A DNA stretch of 64,000 bases from Pseudoduganella lutea (lineage in GTDB: Bacteria; Pseudomonadota; Gammaproteobacteria; Burkholderiales; Burkholderiaceae_D). The stretch covers positions 372,001 through 436,000 of the forward strand of contig NZ_CP035913.1 in the NCBI RefSeq assembly GCF_004209755.1, given 5' to 3'. The position numbers and the translations under genes are program-made. The first letter of the stretch is position 1. The number at the start of each line of letters is the position of its first letter. Below the pieces are notes generated by a model, which was not told the DNA's origin, did not search any database, and worked only from the letters and a program-made list of their open reading frames with translations. Shown here one piece after another: positions 28,257 through 37,701 of this stretch.

Positions 28257-28686
28257 GAGGTCTTCTCCTGCGAGATCGCCGCACCTCCCCGAGCGAGACG
28301 ATCAGGTATATAAGTGCCTTGGACAGGCATCGCTTTCAGCGGTCCGCGCGGCCGGGTGTCCCCGCCGTGCCACCGCCGATACAAGCGCATTATCGTAGTC
28401 GATCTTGCGTTGGTGGCGCGTCCGTTTGCGCGCGCCATCCGCCCGGCCGCGGGCTTCCGTCCTGCAAGAACCATCCTCGCTGAGGCAGTGCCTTAGGGCT
28501 CCCTGTCGTGCAATCGTCCGACATACGGAAAACCGGCGCAGATGTGCTCACGCCAACCGCCTTCGAGTTGCGCAACAACAACACAAGAGCCGGCATTTCA
28601 ATATCAAGCTGACAGGTTTCATGCGGGTTCCAGGCATGTCGGACGACAATGGCCTCGCCGTCTACCCTTGCATATCGGAGTTTCCC
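28257..28686. other. 430-base intergenic region, no gene seen
   Basis: This is a divergent region between the hypothetical gene and the outer-membrane protein gene. Short frames on both strands lack ribosome sites and family features. If the outer-membrane gene starts at an earlier ATG (28621 or 28639), the region is correspondingly shorter. Confidence 0.4.
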
Positions 28687-29484
28687 TTGTCTACCCGACC
28701 TCGCTGCCGCTTGCAGGCTGCCCTCATCATGCTCGCATGCGTCCAAACCCCTGCCTTCGCGGCGAACGAGGAACCAATTGCCACCGATCGTCCGGATTTC
28801 GTCGAATCGAGCGACGTCGTGGGTAATCGGCGTTTACAGATCGAAACAAGCATTGCACGCGATCGCACCGCGGGCCATGGCGACACGGAAACGCTCTGGG
28901 CGACGCCAACGCTGTTACGGTTCGGCATCAGCGAGTCGGTCGAATTGCGTATCGAGTCCGATGGTGCGTTACACCAGCGTAGCAGCGTGGCGGGCCACGC
29001 CCCGATCACCGAACGGGGTCATGCTGACGTTTCGCTGGGCATGAAATGGCACGCCATGGACGCCGTCGGCAACCTGCCCTCTGTCGGCGTGTTGCTGCAC
29101 GCCGACCTGAACACCGGTAGCACCGCATTTCGCGGCGAGGGAACGCGCCCGACGGCGCGCGTGGTTGCCGAGTGGGACCTGCCACACGACCTGTCACTCG
29201 GCATCATGCCCGGGATCGGCCACGAGAAGGACCACGGCGGCACGACGTTCGCGATTTTCGGCCTGGTGGTGGGCAAGTCGTTGAGCGACCGGCTGCGTGG
29301 TTTCGTCGAGGTTTCGTCGCCCCACATCGCTCGCGCCGCGCACGGCGGTACCGAAGCAAGCCTGTCTGTCGGTGCCGCGTACCTCCTGCAGAAAAATATC
29401 CAGATCGACACGGCGTTCTCGCGCGGCCTGAACGGGCGTACGCCCGACTCGGGCATGACCGTCGGCCTGTCCATCAAGCTTTGA
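28687..29484 (+). CDS. Outer-membrane beta-barrel protein (Phenol_MetA_deg-like)
   Basis: This is about 265 residues from a TTG start at 28687. That start has CGGAG six bases upstream and places a proper signal peptide at the N-terminus ([20 protein letters not shown], then ANEEP). In-frame ATGs at 28621 and 28639 would put an odd extension before it. The mature protein opens with [16 protein letters not shown] and continues as alternating strands ([32 protein letters not shown]) to a final MTVGLSIKL. This matches small putative transporter barrels annotated as phenol/MetA-degradation proteins. The chemoreceptor gene starts 13 bases after its stop. Confidence 0.7.
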   Translation: MSTRPRCRLQAALIMLACVQTPAFAANEEPIATDRPDFVESSDVVGNRRLQIETSIARDRTAGHGDTETLWATPTLLRFGISESVELRIESDGALHQRSSVAGHAPITERGHADVSLGMKWHAMDAVGNLPSVGVLLHADLNTGSTAFRGEGTRPTARVVAEWDLPHDLSLGIMPGIGHEKDHGGTTFAIFGLVVGKSLSDRLRGFVEVSSPHIARAAHGGTEASLSVGAAYLLQKNIQIDTAFSRGLNGRTPDSGMTVGLSIKL

Positions 29485-29497
29485 CATCATCGCACCC

Positions 29498-31051
29498 ATG
29501 AACCTGTCCATCCGCAAGCGCCTTCTGCTGTCCAATATCGCCACCCTGATGTTTGTCGCAGTCTGCGGGCTGATCGGCTTCCAGGCCGTCCGCGACCTGG
29601 ACGCTGCGATGCAGGCAGTGCGCGACAACGGCAGCGCCATCAAGGACCAGCTGCAGGCCGACATGGCGCACGACGCCATCCGCGGCGACGTCCTGGGCAT
29701 CCTGCTCAGCGCGACCAGCGGCGATGCAGCCCAGGCGAACGAAGCGCGCCAGGATCTCGTTGAACATGCGACGCTGTTGCGCGCGCGCCTTGCCAGCATG
29801 GCCGGGTTGACCAGCGACGCTGCCCTGCAACATGCCATGGCAGCGGTGATGCCGGACGCCGAGGTCTATCTGGCCAGTGCCAGCGTCATCGGGAAGATGG
29901 GCGCCGGCGACAAGGCCGCCATCGACGCCGCCTACCTGGCGTTCCTGGCGAGTTTTCGCAAGCTTGAGCAAAGCATGGCCGCGCTGAGTGATCATATCGA
30001 ACAGAATTCCACGCTGCTGGCCGCGGCCGGGGAGAGTACCGCGCATGACGCGAAACTGCGAATCGTGGCGGTCTCGATGTTGTCGATGGTCGTCGCGCTG
30101 GCACTGGGCCAGATGAACGCGCGCGCCATTGTCGTTCCGCTCAATGCGGTCATGCAAGCTGCCGCCCGCATCGCCCGCGGGGACCTGACCGAAGACGCCA
30201 CACAAGGCCATGCCGACAACCGCACCGAAACCGGACGCCTGACGCTGGCACTGGCGGATATGCGCGCCAGCCTGCATGAAATCGTGTCGCAGGTGCGCAC
30301 CAATACCGACAGCATTGCCGCTGCAACGAGCCAGATCGCGGCCGGCAACATGGACTTATCGTCCCGCACCGAAATGCAAGCCGGTTCGCTGGAAGAAACC
30401 GCAGCCACGATGGAGCAGCTGACGTCGACCGTGCGGCAGAACACCGGCAATGCCCGCGAGGCCACCACACTCGCCTCGGTGGCATCGGACGTGGCCGTCC
30501 GGGGCGGCGTGGTCGTTGGCGAAGTTGTCGAGACGATGGCGGAAATCAGTACGACATCGGCCAGCATTGGCGACATCATCGGGGTCATCGAAGGCATCGC
30601 ATTCCAGACCGATATCCTTGCCTTGAACGCCGCCGTCGAGGCAGCCCGCGCGGGTGAGCAAGGCCGGGGCTTCGCTGTCGTTGCCTCCGAGGTGCGAAGC
30701 CTGGCTCACCGCTCAAACGCCGCTGCCCAGGAAATCAGGCACCTGGTCGGCGCGGCGGCCAACGCTGTCACCCGCGGTGGCACGCTGGTCCACGCTGCTG
30801 GCGCGACAATGCAAGAGGTGGTCGCCAGTGTGCAACGCTTGAGTGCTGTCATGACGGACATCAGTATCGCCAGTACCGAGCAGGAAAGCGGCATCGAACA
30901 GGTCAACCGCGCCATCAGTGAGATTGACGGCATCACGCAGCAGAATGCGGCACTGGTGGAGGAAGCCGCCGCTGCGGCGGGAGCAGTGCAGGATCAGGCA
31001 GCGACGCTCAAGGGCGTTGTCAATGTGTTCCAGCTTGGCATAGCCAGCTAG
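29498..31051 (+). CDS. Methyl-accepting chemotaxis protein
   Basis: This is a 517-residue receptor. TM1 ([20 protein letters not shown]), a ~150-residue periplasmic helical domain and TM2 ([20 protein letters not shown]) are followed by HAMP ([20 protein letters not shown]) and the signalling domain. At the hairpin tip the usual FQTNILALN reads FQTDILALN, an Asn-to-Asp change. The rest of the tip ([20 protein letters not shown]) is normal. The gene follows the outer-membrane barrel gene by 13 bases, so the pair is probably one transcript; a barrel and a receptor could serve the same ligand. Its TAG overlaps the stop of the convergent small gene. Confidence 0.92.
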   Translation: MNLSIRKRLLLSNIATLMFVAVCGLIGFQAVRDLDAAMQAVRDNGSAIKDQLQADMAHDAIRGDVLGILLSATSGDAAQANEARQDLVEHATLLRARLASMAGLTSDAALQHAMAAVMPDAEVYLASASVIGKMGAGDKAAIDAAYLAFLASFRKLEQSMAALSDHIEQNSTLLAAAGESTAHDAKLRIVAVSMLSMVVALALGQMNARAIVVPLNAVMQAAARIARGDLTEDATQGHADNRTETGRLTLALADMRASLHEIVSQVRTNTDSIAAATSQIAAGNMDLSSRTEMQAGSLEETAATMEQLTSTVRQNTGNAREATTLASVASDVAVRGGVVVGEVVETMAEISTTSASIGDIIGVIEGIAFQTDILALNAAVEAARAGEQGRGFAVVASEVRSLAHRSNAAAQEIRHLVGAAANAVTRGGTLVHAAGATMQEVVASVQRLSAVMTDISIASTEQESGIEQVNRAISEIDGITQQNAALVEEAAAAAGAVQDQAATLKGVVNVFQLGIAS

Positions 31052-31302
31052 GACTGCTGCCGTAGAGTGGACGAAAGTACCTGAGCCGGGACACTGGTGT
31101 AAGTTACTGGGCCATTCGCGGCGACCTTTGGACCTCGACGGTCCGTCGGCGAGAACAGCACCCGCCGCGCCGTTTCGATTGGCACCCCATGTTTTTTCAA
31201 GTAGTGAAGCGCTTCCTCGCTACCAACCATTTTTTGAAACACAAGAGCAACCTCGATGTGCTGGCGGGTTAACACATCCGCACGCGGCGATTTTTTCATC
31301 AT
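31048..31302 (-). CDS. Small hypothetical protein
   Basis: This is an 84-residue protein with an alpha-helical core ([39 protein letters not shown]). The core reads like a small helix-turn-helix-containing or ribosome-hibernation-sized protein, but I cannot name it. The same pattern appears in the next gene on this strand. Its stop overlaps the stop of the convergent chemoreceptor gene in the tetranucleotide CTAG (31048-31051). Confidence 0.6.
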   Translation of the reverse strand: MMKKSPRADVLTRQHIEVALVFQKMVGSEEALHYLKKHGVPIETARRVLFSPTDRRGPKVAANGPVTYTSVPAQVLSSTLRQQS

Positions 31303-31341
31303 TCTGTTCCCGGAAAGCTACGGCAGCCTTACGTAGCAAAT

Positions 31342-31569
31342 TTATTCAATATTTCGTCGGCGTCGGCGGTCAGTGCTGCTTCCTGAACAGCAAATCATGC
31401 CTAGCGGCCTGAGCTGTTCGGACGGCCTGGAAAGAACCTGTCGCAGCAAATGCGCGGAAAGACCTGCGTCCTCGACAAAGTTCGCGAACTTTGCTTCGTC
31501 GAATGCTGCTTTGGTGAGAAGAGCAATATCAATCAGCTCGGCAGTGCGTCGGTCGATTCTGCGTGTCAT
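31342..31569 (-). CDS. Small hypothetical protein, likely paralogue of its neighbour
   Basis: This is 75 residues if started at MTRRIDRRTAELIDIALLTK; an ATG at 31614 would add 15 residues, and neither has a good ribosome site. The core (IDIALLTKAAFDEAKFANFV, GLSAHLLRQVLSRP) aligns by eye with the core of the gene at 31048-31302 ([34 protein letters not shown]). Both share I-(D/E)-(I/V)-A-L at the same distance from the start and a closing RQVL/RRVL. The two therefore look like a tandem pair. The function is unknown. Confidence 0.45.
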   Translation of the reverse strand: MTRRIDRRTAELIDIALLTKAAFDEAKFANFVEDAGLSAHLLRQVLSRPSEQLRPLGMICCSGSSTDRRRRRNIE

Positions 31570-31854
31570 GGTTTTGGCGCTATCTGGGGCGTCACGATAA
31601 CGCGGACTTTGCATTTCTTCAGTGTGCAGCCGCACAGTATGCTCGCACTGTCGCCAGCAGCAGAAACGCCTTACAGAATGTAACAAACCGCTCGCTGCGG
31701 TCTGTTTGCCGACAAACCGAACCCGTTCCAGTGAATTGTCCAGACACCCGGACGGATGCCATGCCGACGTCCGGCGACACGGTCACGTGTGCGTTATCTG
31801 CGAAAAAACATCGCCTGAGAAGGCGATCGGGGCGGTGACGGAAACCGGCTGGAC

Positions 31855-31971
31855 ATGCCGATGGACGAAGACATCACCGACCAAGTCGAGGCCGGGGCGG
31901 CACTGCGCACCCGCAAGGAGCGCTTGCGCTTACTGGTGGCGGCGACGGCGCGGATCGTCGATACAGACTAG
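31855..31971 (+). pseudogene. Possible tetR-type regulator fragment or 38-residue micro-ORF
   Basis: ATG at 31855 to TAG at 31971 encodes 38 residues ending ALRTRKERLRLLVAATARIV-DTD. This looks like the first helix of TetR-family regulators (RKERLL-AA-RLVD-DG) cut short. The stop falls inside the end of the convergent GNAT gene. It may be a truncated tetR left by a rearrangement, or a genuine micro-protein. Confidence 0.3.
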
Positions 31972-32471
31972 GGCAAGTCAAGCCGGAACAACAGCGAACC
32001 GCGGTCCGGATAATCGTAGGCGACGGGCAGGTCAGCCTTGTCGATCTTCCTGAACCCCGCCCTTTCATAGAAAGCATGGGAGCGCGTTGCCACGGCCGGC
32101 GTATCGAGCACGATCGTCCGGATGCCTGCGCCGGACGCAAAGGCAAGCAGTTCGGCATAGAGCCGGATCGCCGGTCCCTCCGGCGTGCCACGATGGTCCG
32201 CCCGCACAAAGAACTTTTTCAGCACGGCCGTGATCGCGTCTTCACGTTGCAGCCCGATGGTACCGGCGACCTGCCCGCTTTCGTCCAGCGCCACCCAGAA
32301 TCCGCCCCCCTGGTCGAGGTAGGAAGACTGGATGGCGAGGATATCGGGTTGCTCCTGCGCGGAGATGCCGACCCCGGCCTCGACGTTCTGGATATGCAGG
32401 ATCAGGTCGATGACCTGCGCCTTGAGCTCCTCGCGGTAGGGGACAATACTGATCGACGTTTTGCTGTGCAT
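31968..32471 (-). CDS. GNAT family N-acetyltransferase
   Basis: This is a 167-residue protein. GGAAAG before 32471 supports the start MHSKTSISIVPYREELKAQV. The GNAT core is clear: strand 4 VALDESGQVAGTIGLQ, the acetyl-CoA-binding region LKKFFVRADHRGTPEGPAIR, strand 5 IRTIVLDTPAVATRSHAFYE and the terminal RAGFRKIDKADLPV. The last part (DYPDRGSLLFRLDL) is typical of MarR-linked or stand-alone GNATs that acetylate small molecules or protein N-termini. The substrate is unknown. It is followed on the same strand, upstream, by uronate dehydrogenase, 74 bases away. Confidence 0.88.
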   Translation of the reverse strand: MHSKTSISIVPYREELKAQVIDLILHIQNVEAGVGISAQEQPDILAIQSSYLDQGGGFWVALDESGQVAGTIGLQREDAITAVLKKFFVRADHRGTPEGPAIRLYAELLAFASGAGIRTIVLDTPAVATRSHAFYERAGFRKIDKADLPVAYDYPDRGSLLFRLDLP

Positions 32472-32545
32472 GAATCGGCTTTCCGGGTGGTTGTCGTGAC
32501 AGGCCAGGCCAATATACTCGACAGGGCAGTCCAGGTCACCTGCAC

Positions 32546-33370
32546 CTACGGCTGGGGTTCCCCGTACATCGGGCCATCGAAGACGAACTTGCCGCCATGG
32601 TAGTTCGCCACCGCGTCGTCGGGCGACGGGTAGGTCCCCGATTCGGGCACTGCGCCGCGGAACTGTTCGGACGAATCCTTCGGGTGGAATCCCAGGTGGG
32701 CCGCCTTGCGGTTGTCCCACCATTGGCGCTGGTTGTTCGACGCACCGAACAGGATCGTGTGGCCCACGCGCGGTGTCAGCAACGACACGCGCAGTGCTTC
32801 GACCAGGTCGTCGTGGGACAGGTAGGTGCACATCATGCGCGGGTTGTCCACGCTGGGGAACGACGAACCGATGCGCAGGCACACGGTCTCGATGCCGGCG
32901 CGATCGAAGTAATAGCGTGCCAGCTGTTCGCCGAACACCTTGGACAGGCCGTAGAGGCTGTCCGGGCGCGGCGGGTCGTCGGCATCGATCACCTGCGTTT
33001 GCGGATAGAAGCCGATCGCGTGATTGGAGGAGGCGAACACGATACGCCGCACGCCGTGGCGGTGCGCCGCTTCATAGATGTTGTAGGTACCCTGGATGTT
33101 GGCGGACAGGATGTTCTCGAACGTGTTCTCGGTTGAGATACCGCCGAAGTGCAGCACCGCGTCCACGCCTTCCATCATCTTCAGCACGGCGGCCTTGTCG
33201 GCCAGGTCGCACCGGACGATCTCTTCCCCTTCGCCGGCTTGGCCCATGTCGCCCAGGTCGGACAGGCGCACGATCCACGCCCAGGGCGCGATGCGCTGTC
33301 GCAGCACCTTGCCAAGGCCGCCGGCCGCGCCGGTCAGCAACAGGCGATTGAAGGGTTTTTTCATTGTCAT
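32546..33370 (-). CDS. udh: Uronate dehydrogenase (NAD-dependent)
   Basis: This is a 274-residue short-chain-fold enzyme. The start at 33370 has CGGAG six bases upstream. The NAD-binding motif is TGAAGGLG (13-20) and the catalytic pair is Tyr140-Gly-Leu-Ser-Lys144 (DSLYGLSKVFGEQ). The segments FASSNHAIGFYPQ, LRIGSSFPSVDNPRMMCTYL and HLGFHPKDSSEQFRGAV agree closely, from memory, with characterised uronate dehydrogenases of Pseudomonas and Agrobacterium. Those oxidise glucuronate or galacturonate to the aldarolactone. It adjoins a TonB receptor/lipoprotein pair and glycosidase genes. That fits use of uronic acids released from plant polysaccharide. Confidence 0.88.
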   Translation of the reverse strand: MTMKKPFNRLLLTGAAGGLGKVLRQRIAPWAWIVRLSDLGDMGQAGEGEEIVRCDLADKAAVLKMMEGVDAVLHFGGISTENTFENILSANIQGTYNIYEAAHRHGVRRIVFASSNHAIGFYPQTQVIDADDPPRPDSLYGLSKVFGEQLARYYFDRAGIETVCLRIGSSFPSVDNPRMMCTYLSHDDLVEALRVSLLTPRVGHTILFGASNNQRQWWDNRKAAHLGFHPKDSSEQFRGAVPESGTYPSPDDAVANYHGGKFVFDGPMYGEPQP

Positions 33371-33470
33371 GCAGGGCTCCGTTCCTGGGAGGGTTGTTGA
33401 ACACGCGGGTGACCAGCCACGCATGTCGTCCATGGCGTGGTGCCGGATGCCTCGCACACCTGACTGCCAC

Positions 33471-33506
33471 AAAAAAACAGCTGTCCGGCGAATCGCCGGA
33501 CAGCTG
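33471..33506 (-). terminator. Strong Rho-independent terminator
   Basis: CAGCTGTCCGGC (33478-33489), loop GAATC and GCCGGACAGCTG (33495-33506) form a perfect 12-bp stem. On the minus strand it is followed by seven T residues (A-run 33471-33477). It ends the TonB-receptor/lipoprotein transcript just before udh. Confidence 0.88.
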
Positions 33507-33532
33507 ACAAGGAGGGAAAAGCAGGCAAGCGC

Positions 33533-34300
33533 TCAGGGCGCGGCGACCTTGTTGGCGGGCAGGTTGGCGTCCGCATTGGCTGCCGTGGCCGTGGCGGCAT
33601 TGAGTGCCCCGGTTGCGGTGATCGTGTCGCGGGCGCGCAGTGCCTCGAGGAAGACGTTCTGCTCGTTGCCGGCCGAACTGGCAGTGCGCGCTACCAGTTT
33701 GCCGGTCAGGAAATCACCGGGTACCACCAGCGTCGATGCCGGCGCCGGGACGGTTCTGGCGAATTCGCCGACGCGGGCGATCGACCGGTTCAGCAGGTCC
33801 GGGCTGGACATCAGCCTGGCGAAGGCGGCGTTGCTCGTCAACGGGATCGGCGAATTGGTCGTTCCGGGTGTGACCGGCACGGCCGTCGTGCTGATCTGCG
33901 AGGAGATGTATTGCACCAGCAGTTCGGTCACCGGCGTGATGTTGAAGTTGCCGTTGCCCGTGGCGACCGACCGGAGCGTGAAATTGTCGGCCCTGAAGAC
34001 CTGCAGCACGCAGGGTGCCGCGCCTGGATTGGCCACCGTGACCGAGAAGCTGCCGTCGGCGTTCGTCGTGGCGGTCCCCTGCCCGCGGGCGCAGGTCGCC
34101 AGGACGGCAGCGCCGCCGATCGCGCTTGTTTCCGTACCGGCCGCCACGGTGGCGGCCGTACCGGTGATGGTCAGCGTGCCCGACAGGTCGCCGGTATCGT
34201 AATCATCGCCGCCGCCGCAGCCGGCCAATACCGCGCCGACGAGCATCATGGTGGCGCCCAGCCGGGCGGGAGCAGCGACAGTTTTCAAAGTGGATTGCAT
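33533..34300 (-). CDS. Putative lipoprotein downstream of a TonB receptor
   Basis: This is 255 residues with AAGGA before the start at 34300. The leader ends in the lipobox VLAGC (Cys28) followed by GGGDD. Residues ~40-130 look like an immunoglobulin-type or carboxypeptidase-regulatory-like beta domain (LSGTLTITGTAATVAAG, TTNADGSFSVTVANPGAAPC). The rest is Ala/Thr/Asn-rich and helical. I do not recognise the family. It follows the TonB receptor by 44 bases, with the terminator right behind. A role as surface glycan-binding partner of that receptor is an inference from position only. Confidence 0.7.
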   Translation of the reverse strand: MQSTLKTVAAPARLGATMMLVGAVLAGCGGGDDYDTGDLSGTLTITGTAATVAAGTETSAIGGAAVLATCARGQGTATTNADGSFSVTVANPGAAPCVLQVFRADNFTLRSVATGNGNFNITPVTELLVQYISSQISTTAVPVTPGTTNSPIPLTSNAAFARLMSSPDLLNRSIARVGEFARTVPAPASTLVVPGDFLTGKLVARTASSAGNEQNVFLEALRARDTITATGALNAATATAANADANLPANKVAAP

Positions 34301-34344
34301 GAATTTTCCTTGGTTTTCCTGTGAACCCGCAGCGCGGACCGGAC

Positions 34345-37245
34345 TCAGAACTTGCCGCGCAGCGTCAACGTGAACGTCTTGCCGGCCAGGTTGGCGTTCT
34401 CGATCCGCGAGTGCTCGTCGCCATAGCGGCCTTCGAAGTGGCGCAGGAAGTCGTAGGTGCGCTCGTTGGTCAGGTTCGAACCATCGAGGCGCAGCTCGAG
34501 GGCGTCGCTGAACTTGTAGCTGACCGAAGCATCCAGGTAGCCGCGCTCGTTGAACCAGCGGTTGTAGCCCAGCGGATTGAGTGCCGGCGCGCCCTGGTTG
34601 GCGAACTCGGTCTTGTGGTTGTACGACGTGCGCAGCGCCAGCGGGCCCTGCTCGTAGTACAGCGTGAGCGCGTAGGTCGATTTCGGAATGATCGGCAGCT
34701 CGTAGACCGCGCCGTTGTACTGCGCCTTGAAGCCGGCCGCGTCGATGCGCGTATAACTGACGATCGAACCGAGGTTGTTGAATGGCGCGGGCAGGCGGCG
34801 ATAAGCCTGCTGATAGGCGATCTCCAGACCCTTGACCTTGAATTCGTCGGCGTTGGCCCAGCGGCGCAGCTCGACCGGCGTGTTCGGATCCGCGGTCACG
34901 GTGCCCTGGATGTTGGAGGTCCACAGTTCCTTCGGCAAGCCCAGGCTGCTGAACGGCACGAACGTCGACTGTGACTGCGGCCGGTCCTTGATGTCCTTCT
35001 GGAACACCGACAGCGCCAGCACGCCGCCCTTTTCAAAGTACCATTCGAGGCCGGCGTCCAGGCTGCTCGACTGCTGCGGACGCAGGTCCGGGTTGTTGGC
35101 GTTGACGATCAGGTCGCCCGCGCCCGGCACGAAGAACGGCCGGGCGATCAGCGAAATCGAGCTGCGCGTCAGCGTCTTGCCCCACGATGCACGCCCCACC
35201 AGGTCGTCGGTCAAGTCGTACGCCAGCGACAGCGAAGGCAGCACATTGTGGTAGCTGCTCTTGGCCTGCTGCGGGTTGTACACGTTGGACGAATTGAGGC
35301 GGTAGTTGTCGACATCCATCGTGGTGCGCACATAGCGCACGCCGGCATTGGCGCGCAGGTCGCGGTCGAGGAACTTCGTCTCGAAATCGGACTGCACGAA
35401 GAAGGCGTCGATGGTTTCCTTGGCAACGAACGTGCCGCCAAAGTTCGGCGCCGCCGCGCGGTTGGCCGCCACGGCATTCAGGTTGCCATAGATGAAGTCC
35501 TTGCTGATGACCGCGTAGTCGGTCGGCACATTGTCGATCTTCACATTCTTCAGGTCGTTCGGCACCATGAAGCCCTGGGCATACGCCGCCTTCTCGGCCG
35601 CGGTGGATTCGCTGAACAGTTTTCCATTGGCCAGCCGCTGCGCGTTCAGCAGGTTCGTCGTGGTGAACTGGCGCGAATCCTTCGTGCTGACGGCGCGCGA
35701 CAGGCCGGTCTTGAGCTTGGCCTCGACATTCCAGAAGCCGTAGTCGTACTCGGCCACCAGCTTGATGTTCTTCTGCTTGTCGGTCTCGGTGCGGTAGCCG
35801 CCGCTGTAGCCGAATACACGGTACAGGTTGGGATCGAGCAGGTTGCGGTCGGACGACAACTGCGGGAACATCGGGTCATCGGTCGTGTTGAAGGTGATCG
35901 TGTGCCGGTTGTCGAAGTTGCCATTGCCCGTTTCGCCATTGATGGACGCGTTGGTGCTCCAGGCCTCGCTGCGATTGGTGCCGAGCTGGCCGGTGAAACG
36001 CAATGCATCGGTCGCGCGCCACTTCGCGTTCAGCGTCACGTACTTGAATTCGGTCTCGGCGCGCGAGACGGCCGAGCCGGAAATCGCCTGCACATTGGCC
36101 AGGCTGCCCTGCAGGTTGTTTTTCTGGTCGACGGTGACGCCGCGCGGGATCAAGGCGTTCGCGCCCGTGCTGTCGCGGATCGGGAACGCGATCGAGTTGC
36201 TCTTGTTCTTGTCCTTCAGCTGCGATGCCAGGGTATCGAGACTGACATCCCAGTCACCCGACTTCCACTGCAGCGATGTATTGAAGCCCACGCGGTCACG
36301 CTCGGTCTCGCTGGTGCTGGAGCGAAAGAAGCGCGGCAGGATCGCATTGCGCAGGTCGGCCAGGCCAACGCCGCTGTAGTTGGCGCTGGGGTCGGTCAGG
36401 TTGTAGGTGTAGTTGAAGCTGCCCGGATCGAGCCGCTGATTGGTGCTGGCGTAGGTACCCGTCGACTGGAATCCGGCGTTGGCGTTCTTCGACCCGGAAC
36501 GGGTCACGCCCACCAGCAAGCCCCAGTCACCCCAGGTATTGCTGTACAGGGCGAACATGCGCGGGCTGTTCAAGCCGCTGCGGGTGTTGCGCGCCACCGC
36601 GGCCGAATAGCGGAAGGTCTGTTTCTTGCTGTCGAACGGCCGTGGCGTCTGCATGTCGACGACGCCCGCCACGCCGCCCTCTTCCAGCTCGGCCAGCGGC
36701 GTCTTGTAGACGTCCGTCCGGCCGAACAGTTCGGACGCGAAAATGTCGTAGTTGAAGTCGCGCGTGGACTGGCCGATGCTGCCGCCCGATGTGGCGCGCA
36801 CGGCGGCGCCGTTGAACGTCGTCACCGTGTACTCGGAACCCAGGCCGCGCATCTGGATGCGCTGCCCCTCGTTGGTGCCCGGGTCCTTGACCACTTCCAC
36901 GCCCGGCAGGCGCACCAGCGCATCGGCGATGTTCTGCTCGGGGAATTTGCCGATGTCCTCGGCCACGATCGAATCGCGCGTGCCGATGGAAGCCCGCTTC
37001 AGGTTGATGGCGCGCTCGAGGCTGGAACGGAAGCCCGTCACCGTCACCTGCTGCACTTCGCCCGCGGCGACCGGCTCGGCGGGGGTGGTGGCCGCGGGTT
37101 CAACCGTACTGGTCGCCGTGGCTGTGGTCTCGGCCGTGTTGCCGGGCGCGCCGCTCTCCTGGGCCAGGGCGGGCTGGATGAAGCCCGCGCAGGCACTGGC
37201 GACGGCCAGGCTGATGAGCTTTCGATTATAGTTATTGGGCGACAT
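34345..37245 (-). CDS. TonB-dependent receptor (sugar-type, CAR family-like)
   Basis: This is a 966-residue outer-membrane receptor. The ATG at 37245 follows AGGAG. It has a signal peptide (AVASACAGFIQPALA), a Thr/Ala-rich spacer and the TonB box-like QQVTVTGFRSSLERAINLKR. The plug domain includes GKFPEQNIADALVRLPGVEV and RGLGSEYTVTTFNGAAVRAT. A 22-strand barrel ends in FTLTLRGKF. The long plug-to-barrel pattern fits the TonB receptors of Xanthomonas/Caulobacter-type carbohydrate loci. It is divergent from the GH3 gene. It probably imports the oligosaccharides handled by the enzymes downstream. Confidence 0.93.
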   Translation of the reverse strand: MSPNNYNRKLISLAVASACAGFIQPALAQESGAPGNTAETTATATSTVEPAATTPAEPVAAGEVQQVTVTGFRSSLERAINLKRASIGTRDSIVAEDIGKFPEQNIADALVRLPGVEVVKDPGTNEGQRIQMRGLGSEYTVTTFNGAAVRATSGGSIGQSTRDFNYDIFASELFGRTDVYKTPLAELEEGGVAGVVDMQTPRPFDSKKQTFRYSAAVARNTRSGLNSPRMFALYSNTWGDWGLLVGVTRSGSKNANAGFQSTGTYASTNQRLDPGSFNYTYNLTDPSANYSGVGLADLRNAILPRFFRSSTSETERDRVGFNTSLQWKSGDWDVSLDTLASQLKDKNKSNSIAFPIRDSTGANALIPRGVTVDQKNNLQGSLANVQAISGSAVSRAETEFKYVTLNAKWRATDALRFTGQLGTNRSEAWSTNASINGETGNGNFDNRHTITFNTTDDPMFPQLSSDRNLLDPNLYRVFGYSGGYRTETDKQKNIKLVAEYDYGFWNVEAKLKTGLSRAVSTKDSRQFTTTNLLNAQRLANGKLFSESTAAEKAAYAQGFMVPNDLKNVKIDNVPTDYAVISKDFIYGNLNAVAANRAAAPNFGGTFVAKETIDAFFVQSDFETKFLDRDLRANAGVRYVRTTMDVDNYRLNSSNVYNPQQAKSSYHNVLPSLSLAYDLTDDLVGRASWGKTLTRSSISLIARPFFVPGAGDLIVNANNPDLRPQQSSSLDAGLEWYFEKGGVLALSVFQKDIKDRPQSQSTFVPFSSLGLPKELWTSNIQGTVTADPNTPVELRRWANADEFKVKGLEIAYQQAYRRLPAPFNNLGSIVSYTRIDAAGFKAQYNGAVYELPIIPKSTYALTLYYEQGPLALRTSYNHKTEFANQGAPALNPLGYNRWFNERGYLDASVSYKFSDALELRLDGSNLTNERTYDFLRHFEGRYGDEHSRIENANLAGKTFTLTLRGKF

Positions 37246-37701
37246 GGTATCTCCTGTTATTGAGGCGCATGCATGCCGTGGCAGGCCACCCGAACAGCCG
37301 ACGTGGCGGGCATGCGCCTCAGATTTCAATGTGTTCGAGCAAGTACCAGAAAGCAAGGCACGCAGCTGAAAGTGCAGGGAATTGTGGAGGACGCCGCGAG
37401 GGTCGCGCAATTGCGAAATCGCGCCTGTCATTCGCTTTTCTGCGAAAACCGCGATGCGGTGCCGGGACAGCCTGGCGTGGAACAGGCTCCCTTTGGGGCG
37501 GGACCGGGCCATCCGGCGCAGCACTGCCGGCGGGATTGTTTATGTTTCTGGCCGGCGTTCGGCGGCCGGGCGCTTGCGCCGGTAAATATCGCAATTGCAT
37601 CGCGCCGCGCTAGCGTCCAGCATGGCGGCTTGCGCGTCCTCCGCCTGCCGGAGCCGCGCGCGCCGTCATTCGCTCATCCACTTATCCGCGTACCCGCCTC
37701 G
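37246..37701. other. 456-base divergent control region of the polysaccharide locus
   Basis: This lies between the TonB receptor and GH3 genes and must hold both promoters. The GH3 start has no evident Shine-Dalgarno. I saw no clear operator palindrome. Confidence 0.4.

Noticed and set aside
35248..37263. Open frame of about 670 codons on the plus strand
   Set aside because: It is antisense to the first TonB receptor and has no signal, domain or ribosome site.
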